Shown: one piece after another, positions 53,580 to 62,983 of the stretch
Position numbering within the stretch: position 1 is the stretch's first letter
How the letters are laid out: each line of letters starts with the position of its first letter
Source: Coprococcus comes ATCC 27758
GTDB taxonomy: Bacteria; Bacillota; Clostridia; Lachnospirales; Lachnospiraceae
Direction of reading: 5' to 3'
Assembly: GCF_025149785.1 (NCBI RefSeq)
Contig: NZ_CP102277.1
Location: 3,100,001 to 3,164,000 of the forward strand
Length of the DNA: 64,000 nucleotides
Program-made: the position numbers and the translations under genes
Notes under the pieces: generated by a model
The model's database searches: none
Told to the model about the DNA's origin: nothing
Seen by the model: only the letters and a program-made list of their open reading frames with translations

Positions 53580-54637
53580 AATTTGCTCCCCTTTGCCTCC
53601 AGCATGGCCTGTACTCCCTCAGCCAATGCGATTGACTCCACACTGTCATCCTTTGCTTCTGCAAAACTTTCTATGTACCAGCCCAGAAGATTTCCTGTAT
53701 TTTGTTTTTTCAACTTTTTATAATCATATGCCGGCTTTGTTTCATCCAGGATTTCGACAATATTTCCATAGGAATCCATCCGGTCGGTATCATAGATCAT
53801 ATCCGGATCCCGAAATCCCCGCAGAATGATTTTATAAATGTTCTGTATACCTCTTTCCCGTATGGCAAGGGAAATTTTTTCTTTCATTTCCCGTCCGGTC
53901 ATCTCTCTTCCTGCTTCTACTTCCATATGCACATATTCTCTGGATGCAAAAGGAATAAATTCCGTCCGGGTTCTTCCATTTTTAATCTCCCCTTTGATAT
54001 AACCATGCTTCCCGGTGTCATTTTTATCTGTAGGCTCTAGGGATCCTGCGTAATACATCCGGTCCTCTGCAAGCTCTGCCGGAAGATGAATGTGCCCAAG
54101 AGCAATATAATCATATCCCAGCTTCAGTAATTCGTTCTTTCGGAACGGGATATGCTTTTCATCGCCGCCATGGGCCAGAAGGATGGATGCGGATTCTCTT
54201 TTTTCCGGAAGGATTTTCTCATAAAGCGGTTCTGTGATTTCCCGTTCCTCATAGCTGAGTCCGTATATGCGGACCCCAAGCTCTTTAAATTCCATACAGG
54301 CAGGTTTCTGAGACAAAAACATGTGCACCGGTCCCTGCCATTTATAATTCCGGTAATAGGACGTACTTTTCAGGTAATCATGGTTGCCCGCCATCAGCAC
54401 GACCTGTGTATGTGTCAGTCTGGAAAATAAATAATCCAGTTCCTTCAGCTCTCTTAAAAGCGGCTGTCTGTGAAACAGATCCCCTGCGATCAGAAGAAGA
54501 TCTGTCTGTTCTTCTTCACAGATATTTAAAAGACGCTCAAAGCTATTCCACAGTTCTTCCGGCCGCTTTGCGGTGTAAGAACTTCCTGCGTCCGGCTCTG
54601 CCCCCAGATGAATGTCCGCTGTGTGTATGAATTTCAT
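53576..54637 (-). CDS. SbcD/YhaO-like metallophosphoesterase nuclease
   Basis: The 353-residue protein has the Mre11/SbcD metal motifs in order: KFIHTADIHLGAEPD, IAGDLFHRQPL, LMAGNHDYL, LAHGGDEKHIP and ALGHIHLPAEL. It is a predicted DNA exo/endonuclease working with the following ATPase. AAAGGAGGAG precedes the ATG. The start lies 95 bp inside the upstream kinase reading frame, an unusually long overlap. Confidence 0.9.
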   Translation of the reverse strand: MKFIHTADIHLGAEPDAGSSYTAKRPEELWNSFERLLNICEEEQTDLLLIAGDLFHRQPLLRELKELDYLFSRLTHTQVVLMAGNHDYLKSTSYYRNYKWQGPVHMFLSQKPACMEFKELGVRIYGLSYEEREITEPLYEKILPEKRESASILLAHGGDEKHIPFRKNELLKLGYDYIALGHIHLPAELAEDRMYYAGSLEPTDKNDTGKHGYIKGEIKNGRTRTEFIPFASREYVHMEVEAGREMTGREMKEKISLAIRERGIQNIYKIILRGFRDPDMIYDTDRMDSYGNIVEILDETKPAYDYKKLKKQNTGNLLGWYIESFAEAKDDSVESIALAEGVQAMLEAKGSKL

Positions 54638-55772
54638 TACTTTCTACTCCTCCTTTAAGGGGAAGTGTCACGATAAAACGTGTCTTTCCCCCACTGCTCT
54701 CGGCAGTGATCTGTCCCTTGTGCAGCTCTACAATCTCTTTTGCAATGGCAAGCCCCAGTCCTGCTCCTCCGGTACTGCTGGATCTCGACGCATCCGCGCG
54801 ATAAAATTTATCAAAGATCCTCTTCAGGCTCTCTTCCGGTATCGTATCTCCTTCATTTTCAAAACAGATTCTTACCTGGTTCTTCTCCTTGGCAGCCTGG
54901 ATCAGAAGCACACTTTTCTCCCGGCAGTATGCTATGGCATTTCGCAGAATATTATCAAAAACCCTGGCAAGCTTATCCGGATCTCCCTCGATCAGGATCT
55001 CTTCCTCTGCTTCCACCTTGCAGGTCAGCATCTTCTCCTGAAGTACCCCATAGAGTTCGTCTGCAATCTGTTCCAGCATCATGGTCAGATCAATATCCAC
55101 CTTATCCAGTTCAATATCCTGCAGATTCAGCTTTATACTTTCAAAAAACTCTTTCAAAAGATCCCCCAGTCGATTCGCCTTCTCCAGAGATATCTGCGTA
55201 TATTTGGCGCGCTCCTCTGCCGGCATCTCTGGATGGGAGTCCAGCATACTCAGATACGCTACCACAGAAGTAAGCGGTGTTTTTAAATCATGTGCCAGAA
55301 AAAGCAGGACATCATTTTTCCTCTGCTCAAGCTTTTCTGCCTCTTCCTCCTGACTCCTTAATGTCTCTTTAATCTCATTGAGACGATCCTCGATTGGTTT
55401 TAACTCTGTAATCAGCCGGATTGGCTGGTCAGACGCAGAAATAATATTTTCAATCCCATCTTCTACCTGTTCCAGATAACGCGTCATTTTTGAAAGTGCC
55501 ACATAAAAAAACAACGAAAATAAAAGTAAAAAACCGAGGATCATAAAGAACACTTTATTATTGCCGATCCACTGCCAATACAAAGATGTTGCGGTCTCTT
55601 CACTCACATGAAAAGCTTCCAATATTCGCAAAAAGCCATTGGCAAAGCTGTCATTATAAATACCATCGATAAAATACTCCAGAATAAATCTGCCAACCAG
55701 CACCGTCAGGGCCGTAATAAAAACCGTCTGAAGCAATATGCTCAGTTTTAATTTTCTGTAATTATTCTTCAA
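54543..55772 (-). CDS. VanS-like sensor histidine kinase
   Basis: The 409-residue kinase has two membrane helices (~10-30 and ~75-95), a HAMP-like linker, the phosphoacceptor segment FLAHDLKTPLTSVVAYLSML, N-box DKLARVFDNILRNAIAY and G-boxes IFDKFYRADASR and GGAGLGLAIAKEIVELH. Similarity to VanS of vancomycin-resistance systems is strong across the catalytic part. The frame continues ~30 residues past the usual LPL end into the nuclease gene (VESNEIHTHSGHSSGGRAGR), probably a non-functional tail. TTG 55772 overlaps the regulator stop. No vanHAX-type resistance genes are in the window. Confidence 0.9.
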   Translation of the reverse strand: MKNNYRKLKLSILLQTVFITALTVLVGRFILEYFIDGIYNDSFANGFLRILEAFHVSEETATSLYWQWIGNNKVFFMILGFLLLFSLFFYVALSKMTRYLEQVEDGIENIISASDQPIRLITELKPIEDRLNEIKETLRSQEEEAEKLEQRKNDVLLFLAHDLKTPLTSVVAYLSMLDSHPEMPAEERAKYTQISLEKANRLGDLLKEFFESIKLNLQDIELDKVDIDLTMMLEQIADELYGVLQEKMLTCKVEAEEEILIEGDPDKLARVFDNILRNAIAYCREKSVLLIQAAKEKNQVRICFENEGDTIPEESLKRIFDKFYRADASRSSSTGGAGLGLAIAKEIVELHKGQITAESSGGKTRFIVTLPLKGGVESNEIHTHSGHSSGGRAGRRKFLHRKAAGRTVE

Positions 55773-56451
55773 TTTTGTATCCCACTCCCCAGACAGTCTT
55801 GATAAGATCTGATTTTCCAGTCGGTTTACTCAATTTCTCACGCAGATGCCGGATATGTACCATCACCGTATTGTTGCTGTTCTTCAGATACTCTTCATGC
55901 CAGACCTCTTCAAATAATCTTTGTGAGCTGATCACCTTTCCGCGATTCTCACAAAGAATCCACAGAATCTCAAATTCCGTCGGTGTCAGCGGAAGAGACT
56001 GCTCATTATAGATGCATTCATGGGATTCTTTATTTAACAAGAGTCCTGCAAAATCAATGATATTCTCAGAATCACTTTTCTTACCATCGTTGTACTGCGT
56101 GTATCTGCGCATCTGTGCTTTCACTCTCGCTACCAGCTCCAGCGGGTTGAATGGTTTCGGAATATAGTCGTCAGCCCCCATCGTAAGCCCGGTGATCTTG
56201 TCCCGGTACTCCGTCTTCGCGGTCAACATAATCACCGGAAATGTGTATTTCTCACGGATCTTTCTCAGAATCGTGAAACCGTCAATATCCGGCAGCATCA
56301 CATCCAGGATCGCCAGATCCACATTTGTCTTCTCAATACATTCCAATGCTTCCTGCCCTGTGTAAAATTTCAAAACATGGTATTCATTTTGCAGATATAA
56401 TTCTACGACATCCGCAATTTCTTTTTCATCATCTACAACTAAAATATTCAT
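55762..56451 (-). CDS. VanR-like OmpR-family response regulator
   Basis: A 229-residue regulator with a receiver domain (VVDDEKEIADVVELYL, phosphoacceptor in LAILDVMLPDIDGF, MLTAKTEYRDK, KPFNPLEL) and a C-terminal winged helix ending SNNTVMVHIRHLREKL and TVWGVGYKIEE. It is co-transcribed with the VanS-like kinase and possibly with the downstream repair pair. Signal and targets are unknown. Confidence 0.93.
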   Translation of the reverse strand: MNILVVDDEKEIADVVELYLQNEYHVLKFYTGQEALECIEKTNVDLAILDVMLPDIDGFTILRKIREKYTFPVIMLTAKTEYRDKITGLTMGADDYIPKPFNPLELVARVKAQMRRYTQYNDGKKSDSENIIDFAGLLLNKESHECIYNEQSLPLTPTEFEILWILCENRGKVISSQRLFEEVWHEEYLKNSNNTVMVHIRHLREKLSKPTGKSDLIKTVWGVGYKIEE

Positions 56452-56560
56452 ATTTCACTTTTCCTTTCCGTATATAGAAAGATTTGCGTATAAAACAGCA
56501 GACCGGAAAACACACCCTTTTGATGCAGTTCCCGGTCCCCTTTTTCTTCATTCTTCTTTT

Positions 56561-57952
56561 TTACAGTTCGCAGTTATTCACAGTTCTTGGGAACGGAATT
56601 ACGTCACGAATGTTGGACATTCCTGTAAGATACATGATGCATCTCTCAAATCCAAGTCCGAATCCTGCATGTCTTGTAGATCCGTACTTTCTCAGATCCA
56701 GATAGAATCCGTAATCTTCTTCCTTAAGTCCAAGCTCTTTCATTCTTGCAACAAGCTTATCGTAGTCGTCCTCTCTCTGGCTTCCTCCGATGATCTCACC
56801 GATTCCAGGAACCAGACAGTCAACTGCTGCTACGGTCTTGTTATCATCATTCATCTTCATGTAAAAAGCTTTGATCTCCTTCGGATAATCGGTAACGAAT
56901 ACCGGACGTTTATAGATCTCTTCTGTCAGATAACGTTCATGCTCTGTCTGCAGATCTGCTCCCCATGATACTTTGTATTCAAATTTGTCATTGTGCTTTT
57001 CAAGGATTTCGATTGCTTCTGTGTAAGTAACTCTTGCGAAATCAGAATTTACAACGTTGTTCAGACGGTCGATCAGTCCTTTGTCTACGAAAGAATTGAA
57101 GAAATTCATCTCTTCCGGAGCGTTTTCCATCACGTAGCGGATAACATATTTCAGCATGTTTTCTGCAAGGATCATGTCATCTTCCAGATCTGCAAATGCG
57201 ATTTCCGGCTCGATCATCCAGAACTCGGCGGCATGACGTGTGGTGTTGGAATTCTCCGCACGGAATGTCGGTCCGAATGTGTAAATGTTGCGGAATGCCT
57301 GTGCATAAGTTTCACCGTTCAGCTGTCCGCTTACGGTAAGGTTTGTCTCTTTTCCAAAGAAATCTTTGGAATAATCAACAGTTCCGTCTGCATTTTTCGG
57401 CACATTGTTCATATCCAGTGTTGTTACCTGGAACATTTCTCCTGCACCCTCGCAGTCACTTCCTGTGATCAGCGGTGTATGTACATATACGAATCCTCTT
57501 TCCTGGAAGAATTTGTGGATTGCGTAAGCAGTCAGTGAGCGTACTCTGAACACTGCCTGGAAAGTATTGGTTCTTGGACGAAGATGTGCAATACTTCTTA
57601 AATATTCAAAGCTGTGACGTTTTTTCTGAAGCGGATAATCCGGTGCAGAGGTACCTTCTACAACAACTTCTGTTGCCTGGATCTCAAATGGCTGCTTTGC
57701 CTGTGGTGTTGCGACAAGTGTTCCTTTTACAATGATTGCCGCACCAACATTCAGCTTGGAAATTTCGCCAAAGTTCTCCATATTATCATGATATACTACC
57801 TGAAGGTTTTCAAAGAAAGATCCATCATTTACAACGATAAATCCAAATGTCTTAGAATCACGGATACTGCGCACCCATCCCCCGATGGTCACTTCTTTAT
57901 CCAGATATTCCTCTCTGTTTCTGTATAATTCTCTTACTGTTACCAAATCCAT
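56561..57952 (-). CDS. asnS: Asparaginyl-tRNA synthetase
   Basis: The 463-residue class II synthetase has an N-terminal OB-fold anticodon domain ([20 protein letters not shown]) and catalytic motifs: [40 protein letters not shown] (motif 2) and [15 protein letters not shown] (motif 3). It charges tRNA-Asn. I looked for a T-box in the upstream 500 bp and saw no TGGNACCGCG-type match. The gene is monocistronic by spacing. Confidence 0.96.
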   Translation of the reverse strand: MDLVTVRELYRNREEYLDKEVTIGGWVRSIRDSKTFGFIVVNDGSFFENLQVVYHDNMENFGEISKLNVGAAIIVKGTLVATPQAKQPFEIQATEVVVEGTSAPDYPLQKKRHSFEYLRSIAHLRPRTNTFQAVFRVRSLTAYAIHKFFQERGFVYVHTPLITGSDCEGAGEMFQVTTLDMNNVPKNADGTVDYSKDFFGKETNLTVSGQLNGETYAQAFRNIYTFGPTFRAENSNTTRHAAEFWMIEPEIAFADLEDDMILAENMLKYVIRYVMENAPEEMNFFNSFVDKGLIDRLNNVVNSDFARVTYTEAIEILEKHNDKFEYKVSWGADLQTEHERYLTEEIYKRPVFVTDYPKEIKAFYMKMNDDNKTVAAVDCLVPGIGEIIGGSQREDDYDKLVARMKELGLKEEDYGFYLDLRKYGSTRHAGFGLGFERCIMYLTGMSNIRDVIPFPRTVNNCEL

Positions 57953-58257
57953 CTGTTCTGTTCCTCCGTATTACTCTCTTATATATTTCACATAACCCCA
58001 ATGAGCCTTGTAAACATTGCCGACAGCTTCTGCTGCCATTTTCTACTTTTGCAATATGTCCAGTATACCATTAAACTACCGCAGTTGCAACGATGTAAAA
58101 AGAATCTGATTATATTTGAAAGTACTTTCGCAATGATTTTTTTATTGTACTCTAATCAATATTCCTTAATCGATAGTTCATTTTTCCTTAAGAAATTTTC
58201 TTTTTCTTTTATGATATAGACATATTTTGAACACAATTTATCTGTATACTAAGAGTC

Positions 58258-58329
58258 AGATAGTTGATAAACAACTATCTCCCCCCTCATAAAGTAAGCG
58301 CAATCGGGTTACCCCGATTGCCGCACTTT
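58258..58329. other. Hairpins upstream of asnS
   Basis: AGATAGTTG/CAACTATCT (58258-58280) is followed by a longer bulged stem, AAAGT..GCG-CAATCGGG/CCCGATTG-C-CGC-ACTTT (58291-58329). The rest of the 57953-58360 gap is A/T-rich with no gene or clear element. Confidence 0.5.
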
Positions 58330-58363
58330 ACTCTCATTCCTTTAGAAATTAAATAAAAGCACA

Positions 58364-58399
58364 AGAAAACCCGCTGGTCGAAAGATCAGCGGGTTTTCT
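58364..58399. terminator. Strong hairpin with GAAA loop
   Basis: A 16-bp stem (AGAAAACCCGCTGGTC / GATCAGCGGGTTTTCT) closes a GAAA tetraloop, with A- and T-tracts within the arms so that it can terminate in either direction. Confidence 0.75.
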
Positions 58400-58427
58400 C
58401 GTTACTGTTTATGAAACACAAAATATC

Positions 58428-58450
58428 AGGGAGCTGCAAAACAGCTCCCT
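58428..58450 (-). terminator. Hairpin after the dehydrogenase gene
   Basis: AGGGAGCTG/CAGCTCCCT with a 5-nt loop lies 14 bp beyond the stop codon at 58464, followed on the minus strand by ATATTTTG. Confidence 0.6.
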
Positions 58451-58463
58451 AAATCACATACGA

Positions 58464-59342
58464 TTATTCTTCTACATCCTGCACATCATAATACTTGATC
58501 AGCGCCTGTGTCCCAAGATCTCCAAGCCCTTCCTGTGCCAACTCTTCATAATTTGACAGTACCAGACTCAGCACCTCAAGACTCAGTCCGCTCATATTTG
58601 CCTCAGTCAGCGCAAGCTTCATATCCTTGATGAAATGCTTCATAAAGAATCCCGGTGCATAATCTCCGGCAATGATCTTTGGTCCGAAAGCATCCAACTG
58701 TTTGCTTCCTGCTGCCCCGGTAGAGACCGAATCAAAAAGGACATTCAGATCCAGTCCTTTGGCCTGCGCATAGGAAAAGGCCTCACATACACCACTTAAG
58801 GCACCGGCGATCATAATCTGATTAGCAAGCTTTGCATGCTGTCCACATCCGGCTTTTCCCTGATAATTGATGTTTGTTCCCATTGCTTTGAAAAGCTCCA
58901 TACAAGCTTCATAATCTTCTTTCTCGCCGCCGACAAGGATGGATAATGTAGCGTTTTTTGCTCCGGTATCCCCACCTGTTACAGGCGCATCCAGCACATG
59001 GAATCCTTTTTCTGTGCCCTCTTTTGAAATCTTTTCTGCAAGCATCGGGCTTGTAGTTGTCATATCGATCAGATAGGTTCCCGGATCTGCATTTTCCAGA
59101 ATACCGCCTTCATCGAAGTAAACCTCTTCCACATCTCTCGGAAAACCAACGATGGTGATCACTGCATCACATCCGGGTACACATTCTTTGATAGATTCAT
59201 GGAAAATTGCACCCTCGCTGATCACATCATCGACTTTCGCTTTTGTTCTTGCGTAAATATGCAGTTCATATCCTGTTTTCATAAGGTTGCGCACCATGGA
59301 TTTTCCCATGATGCCAACACCGATAAATCCAATTTTTTTCAT
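58464..59342 (-). CDS. Beta-hydroxyacid dehydrogenase (HIBADH/GarR family)
   Basis: A 292-residue NAD(P)-dependent enzyme with the dinucleotide motif GFIGVGIMGKSMVRNL, the substrate motif DAPVTGGDTGA and the catalytic lysine in GCGQHAKLANQ. Family members act on 3-hydroxyisobutyrate, tartronate semialdehyde or 2-(hydroxymethyl)glutarate. It lies 11 bp after a LeuC-type dehydratase gene. In nicotinate-fermenting clostridia a dehydrogenase of this family is associated with a LeuCD-like dimethylmalate dehydratase, so a branched dicarboxylate pathway is one reading; the substrate is open. Confidence 0.9.
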   Translation of the reverse strand: MKKIGFIGVGIMGKSMVRNLMKTGYELHIYARTKAKVDDVISEGAIFHESIKECVPGCDAVITIVGFPRDVEEVYFDEGGILENADPGTYLIDMTTTSPMLAEKISKEGTEKGFHVLDAPVTGGDTGAKNATLSILVGGEKEDYEACMELFKAMGTNINYQGKAGCGQHAKLANQIMIAGALSGVCEAFSYAQAKGLDLNVLFDSVSTGAAGSKQLDAFGPKIIAGDYAPGFFMKHFIKDMKLALTEANMSGLSLEVLSLVLSNYEELAQEGLGDLGTQALIKYYDVQDVEE

Positions 59343-59353
59343 AGTGAACTCCT

Positions 59354-60598
59354 CTACTTTGGACTTACAATCTTTCCTGCCACCGCGCAGCTTGCCGCTG
59401 TTTTCGGAGATGCCAGATAAATCTCGACCTTAGAAGTTCCCATACGTCCAAGGAAGTTACGGTTGTTGGTTGCAACCACACGTTCTCCGTCTGACAGAAT
59501 TCCTCCGGTACGTCCACAACAAAGTCCGCAACCCGGATGGGTAATGATCGCACCTGCCTCAGATAAAGTCGTAAGGATTCCCATATCTGCTGCCTGTTTG
59601 TAGATCTTACGGCTCGCCGGAGTCACGATCAGTTTTACAAAATCCGCAACTTTTTTGCCCTTTAACACTTCTGCTGCTGCCTGAAGATCCTCCAGACGTC
59701 CGTTTGTGCAAGAGCCGATAAATACCTGATCGATCTCGGTTCCTTCTACCTCGGATACATTTCTGATTTTGTCAACCTGTGACGGAAGGGCCATAACCGG
59801 TACAAAGTCCTCTGCTTTATAAGTGATCGTTCTCATATAAGTTGCATCCGGATCACCAACCAGACTCTTCTGATAATCATTTAATTCAATATTGCAATAC
59901 TCGGCAGTTTTCTCATCCGGTGTGAAAAGTGCGCATTTTGCTCCTGCTTCGATTGCCATGTTTGCCATTGTCATACGGCTTGCAACTGTCATATTTTCAA
60001 TGGTGTTTCCGGCAAATTCAAGTGCTCTGTAAGTCGCACCGTCTGCTCTCAAATCACCGATCAGTCGTAAGATGATATCCTTTGACATGACATTTTCCGG
60101 AAGTTCACCATCGATTACAACTTTGATCGTCTCCGGCACCTTGATCCACATCGTTCCGGTTCCAAGGATACTTGCCATCTCGGTATAACCGATACCGGAT
60201 GAAAATGCTCCAACACAACCATAAGTTGTGGTATGGCTGTCGGTTCCGAATGCGATATCACCCGGTTTAACATAGCCAGCCTCTGTCATCAGCTGATGGC
60301 AGATTCCGTCACTTCTGTGTACATGTGTAAGTCCGTATTTATCTGCAAATGCATCTCCGGTACGAAAATGTCTGGTATCATCCTGCTGACTTGCCGGAAC
60401 CAGATGATCATAGATCAGAACAACCTTGTCCGGATCATGCAGTTTCGTAAATCCCATTTCTTCAAATTTTTCTGCCACAAAGGGGATGAAAATATCATGG
60501 ATCATCACGCGGTCAACGTTAACCGTCACAATGTCTCCCGGCTTTACGGCTTTCCCTATATTGTGTCTGATAATTTTTTCAATAATCGTCTCGCCCAT
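59354..60598 (-). CDS. LeuC/DmdA-type dehydratase, large subunit 1
   Basis: The 414-residue aconitase-superfamily protein has the iron-sulfur ligands in GSCTNGRLEDL and HPGCGLCCGRTGG and the substrate region FGTDSHTTTYGCVGAF. It is the short two-subunit form used by isopropylmalate, homoaconitate and dimethylmalate dehydratases. It pairs with the small subunit at 60616-61107. No leuA or leuB lies nearby, so leucine synthesis is not indicated by context. Confidence 0.9.
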   Translation of the reverse strand: MGETIIEKIIRHNIGKAVKPGDIVTVNVDRVMIHDIFIPFVAEKFEEMGFTKLHDPDKVVLIYDHLVPASQQDDTRHFRTGDAFADKYGLTHVHRSDGICHQLMTEAGYVKPGDIAFGTDSHTTTYGCVGAFSSGIGYTEMASILGTGTMWIKVPETIKVVIDGELPENVMSKDIILRLIGDLRADGATYRALEFAGNTIENMTVASRMTMANMAIEAGAKCALFTPDEKTAEYCNIELNDYQKSLVGDPDATYMRTITYKAEDFVPVMALPSQVDKIRNVSEVEGTEIDQVFIGSCTNGRLEDLQAAAEVLKGKKVADFVKLIVTPASRKIYKQAADMGILTTLSEAGAIITHPGCGLCCGRTGGILSDGERVVATNNRNFLGRMGTSKVEIYLASPKTAASCAVAGKIVSPK

Positions 60599-60615
60599 TT
60601 TCTTCTCCTTTCCGG

Positions 60616-61107
60616 TTAATCCAGTCCATTCAGCTTGCGCATGGCTTTTACCAGACCGCCAGCCTGAATAATGCTCATCAGATTCTCCGGCAGAGAAGCA
60701 ATCGGATATTCCTTACCATTATAATCCACATGCTCATTCATCACTACCGTGATCTCGTCGCCCTCTTTCATATCATCATAAAGATCCGGCTGTTCAATCA
60801 GAAGAAGTCCGTTGTTGATCGAATTACGGAAAAAGATCCTTGCAAATGATTTGGCGATCACACACTGCACACCCATTGCCTTGATGATCTCCGGTGCCTG
60901 TTCTCTTGACGAACCGCAACCAAAGTTCTTTCCTGCTACAATGATATCCCCCTTCTGGATCTGTCCGGCAAGTTCCGGACGAAGAGGAGAAAAGCCATAC
61001 TGCTTCATATCATCGATTGTCTTGAGTGCAAGGTATTCAGTTGGAATGATGATATCGGTATCAATGTCATCTCCAAGAACCCATACACGTCCTGTAAATT
61101 TATCCAT
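60616..61107 (-). CDS. LeuD/DmdB-type dehydratase, small subunit 1
   Basis: A 163-residue swivel-domain subunit: WVLGDDIDTDIIIPTEYL at the start and the signature NFGCGSSREQAPEIIKAMGV. It completes the active site of large subunit 1, whose gene follows after 17 bp. Confidence 0.92.
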   Translation of the reverse strand: MDKFTGRVWVLGDDIDTDIIIPTEYLALKTIDDMKQYGFSPLRPELAGQIQKGDIIVAGKNFGCGSSREQAPEIIKAMGVQCVIAKSFARIFFRNSINNGLLLIEQPDLYDDMKEGDEITVVMNEHVDYNGKEYPIASLPENLMSIIQAGGLVKAMRKLNGLD

Positions 61108-61140
61108 CTTATGTCACCTCGTCAAACGTAATTTCGTCTC

Positions 61141-62391
61141 TTACACATCACTTGCCAGTGCAATTTCTCCGGCAATGGCAGATGCTGTAACGGTTGCAGC
61201 CGATCCAAGATATACCTTGGAACTCGGATGTCCTGCACGTCCCTTAAAGTTGCGGGTTCCTGTACTGATCAGGACTTCATTTTCACCGATTACGCCCTGG
61301 CAGCTTCCCCAGCATACACTACAGTTCGGGTTCATCACGATCGCACCTGCATCCATGAAGATGTCGATCAGTCCTTCTTCCAGAGCCTGTCTGTAAATAG
61401 TCTGACTTGCCGGAACAACAAGGAATCTTACTTTTTCAGATACTTTCTTTCCTTTGATAACCTGTGCGCCTACACGGAGATCTTCGATACGTCCGTTGTT
61501 GCAGGATCCAAGGAATGCCTCATCAATCTTGATACCGCGCACGTCTTTTGCCGGCGCAAGATTGTCTACAAAATCCGGTTTTGCAACAACCGGCTCTACC
61601 TTGGATAAGTCAAATGTATATTCTCTTACATAATGCGCATCCGGATCGCTGTGATATACAGCCTTTGGCTCGCGTCCATGCTCTTTTAAATATTCCATTG
61701 CCACATCATCAACTTCAAAAATACCGGTCTTAGCTCCGGCTTCTACTGCCATATTGCAAAGTGCGATACGGTCACTGATTGTCAGAGTCTTCGCGCCCTC
61801 TCCGGTAAATTCCATCACCTGATAGTTACATCCGTTGGCTCCGACTTCACCGATGATGGTGAGAATCAGATCTCTCGCATATACACCTTCCGGCAGCTTT
61901 CCAACCAGGTTGAACTTCACAGTCTCCGGTACCATTACCCAGGAAGTTCCTGTTACCATACCGTAAAGGAAGTCTGTACATCCAACACCGGTTCCGAATG
62001 CACCAAGTGCACCGTAAGAACAGGTATGGCTGTCTGCACCAAAGATCAGTTCTCCCGGACGAACATAATTTTCCATCATAATCTGGTGGCATACACCTTT
62101 CCCTTCCCAGAAATCAATGTGGTTTGCCTTTGCAAAATCACGCATCTTCTTCTGGGATGCGGCTGTCTTTGGACAGTCAGACGGTACGTTATGATCTACG
62201 ATAAATACCAGCTTGTCTGTATCTGCAATATGTGGATTTTTTAATTTATTATTATACATATCAACGGTAAGATGTGTAGTTCCGTCATTACTCATCAGAC
62301 GATCCAGTTCTACTGTATGGATGTCACCCGGCTTTACGCTTTCCACACCGGCTGCCGCTGCAATGATCTTTTCAGCAATTGTCATTCCCAT
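61141..62391 (-). CDS. LeuC/DmdA-type dehydratase, large subunit 2
   Basis: The 416-residue protein is a second, clearly different large subunit (LGSCNNGRIEDL, NPNCSVCWGSCQG, FGADSHTCSYGALGAF). It differs from subunit 1 around the active site (CNNGR versus CTNGR and WGSC versus CGRT), so the two enzymes probably have different substrates or act at successive steps. It follows its small subunit gene by 3 bp. Confidence 0.9.
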   Translation of the reverse strand: MGMTIAEKIIAAAAGVESVKPGDIHTVELDRLMSNDGTTHLTVDMYNNKLKNPHIADTDKLVFIVDHNVPSDCPKTAASQKKMRDFAKANHIDFWEGKGVCHQIMMENYVRPGELIFGADSHTCSYGALGAFGTGVGCTDFLYGMVTGTSWVMVPETVKFNLVGKLPEGVYARDLILTIIGEVGANGCNYQVMEFTGEGAKTLTISDRIALCNMAVEAGAKTGIFEVDDVAMEYLKEHGREPKAVYHSDPDAHYVREYTFDLSKVEPVVAKPDFVDNLAPAKDVRGIKIDEAFLGSCNNGRIEDLRVGAQVIKGKKVSEKVRFLVVPASQTIYRQALEEGLIDIFMDAGAIVMNPNCSVCWGSCQGVIGENEVLISTGTRNFKGRAGHPSSKVYLGSAATVTASAIAGEIALASDV

Positions 62392-62394
62392 CGT

Positions 62395-62877
62395 CTATTC
62401 CTCCTCACGGTTCAGAGACGCAATAAGTCCGCCCTGATTCAAAATATTCTGCATATATTCCGGCAGTTTTGTGCAGGAATAAACCTTTCCATTTGCCTCA
62501 GCGGTTCCTTCCAACATATGAAGCTCCATCTGATCTCCGGTCTTTACTTCATCCGGAAGGTCTTTACAGACAATAGCAGGAAGTCCGATATTGATAGCAT
62601 TTCTATAAAAAATTCTTGCAAATGATTTTGCGATAACAGCTTTTACACCTAACGCTTTTAACACACCCGGAGCCTGCTCTCTGGAAGATCCACATCCAAA
62701 GTTCTCTCCTCCGACCACGAAATCTCCCGGTTTTACCTTCTGTGCAAAATCCGGATCCAGAGATTCAAATGCGTGGCTCTTCATCTCCTCAAGATTCGGC
62801 AGCAACAGATACTGGGATGCGATGATCTGGTCTGTATCCAGATCGTTATGAAATTTAAAAATAGTCCCTTTTTCCAT
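62395..62877 (-). CDS. LeuD/DmdB-type dehydratase, small subunit 2
   Basis: A 160-residue swivel subunit (FKFHNDLDTDQIIASQYLLL, NFGCGSSREQAPGVLKALGV). ATG 62877 gives the usual short N-terminus with AAAGGA upstream; the frame could begin nine codons earlier at 62904 without homology. It is the first gene of the five-gene catabolic-looking run. Confidence 0.9.
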   Translation of the reverse strand: MEKGTIFKFHNDLDTDQIIASQYLLLPNLEEMKSHAFESLDPDFAQKVKPGDFVVGGENFGCGSSREQAPGVLKALGVKAVIAKSFARIFYRNAINIGLPAIVCKDLPDEVKTGDQMELHMLEGTAEANGKVYSCTKLPEYMQNILNQGGLIASLNREEE

Positions 62878-62983
62878 AAAGCATATTCCTTTCTGTATAC
62901 ACATGATTCCTTTATTTTAAGGCTTTTCCGGCATTTCCGCAAGGGAATATTTTAACAGGCTAACGTTGTACTTTATTCAATTC

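Noticed and set aside
54543-56451. Vancomycin resistance locus
   Set aside because: Only VanR/VanS-like regulators are present; no ligase, VanH or VanX homologue lies in the window.
57953-58360. T-box leader for asnS
   Set aside because: No TGGNACCGCG-like anti-terminator sequence or specifier-loop pattern was found on the minus strand; only short hairpins are present.
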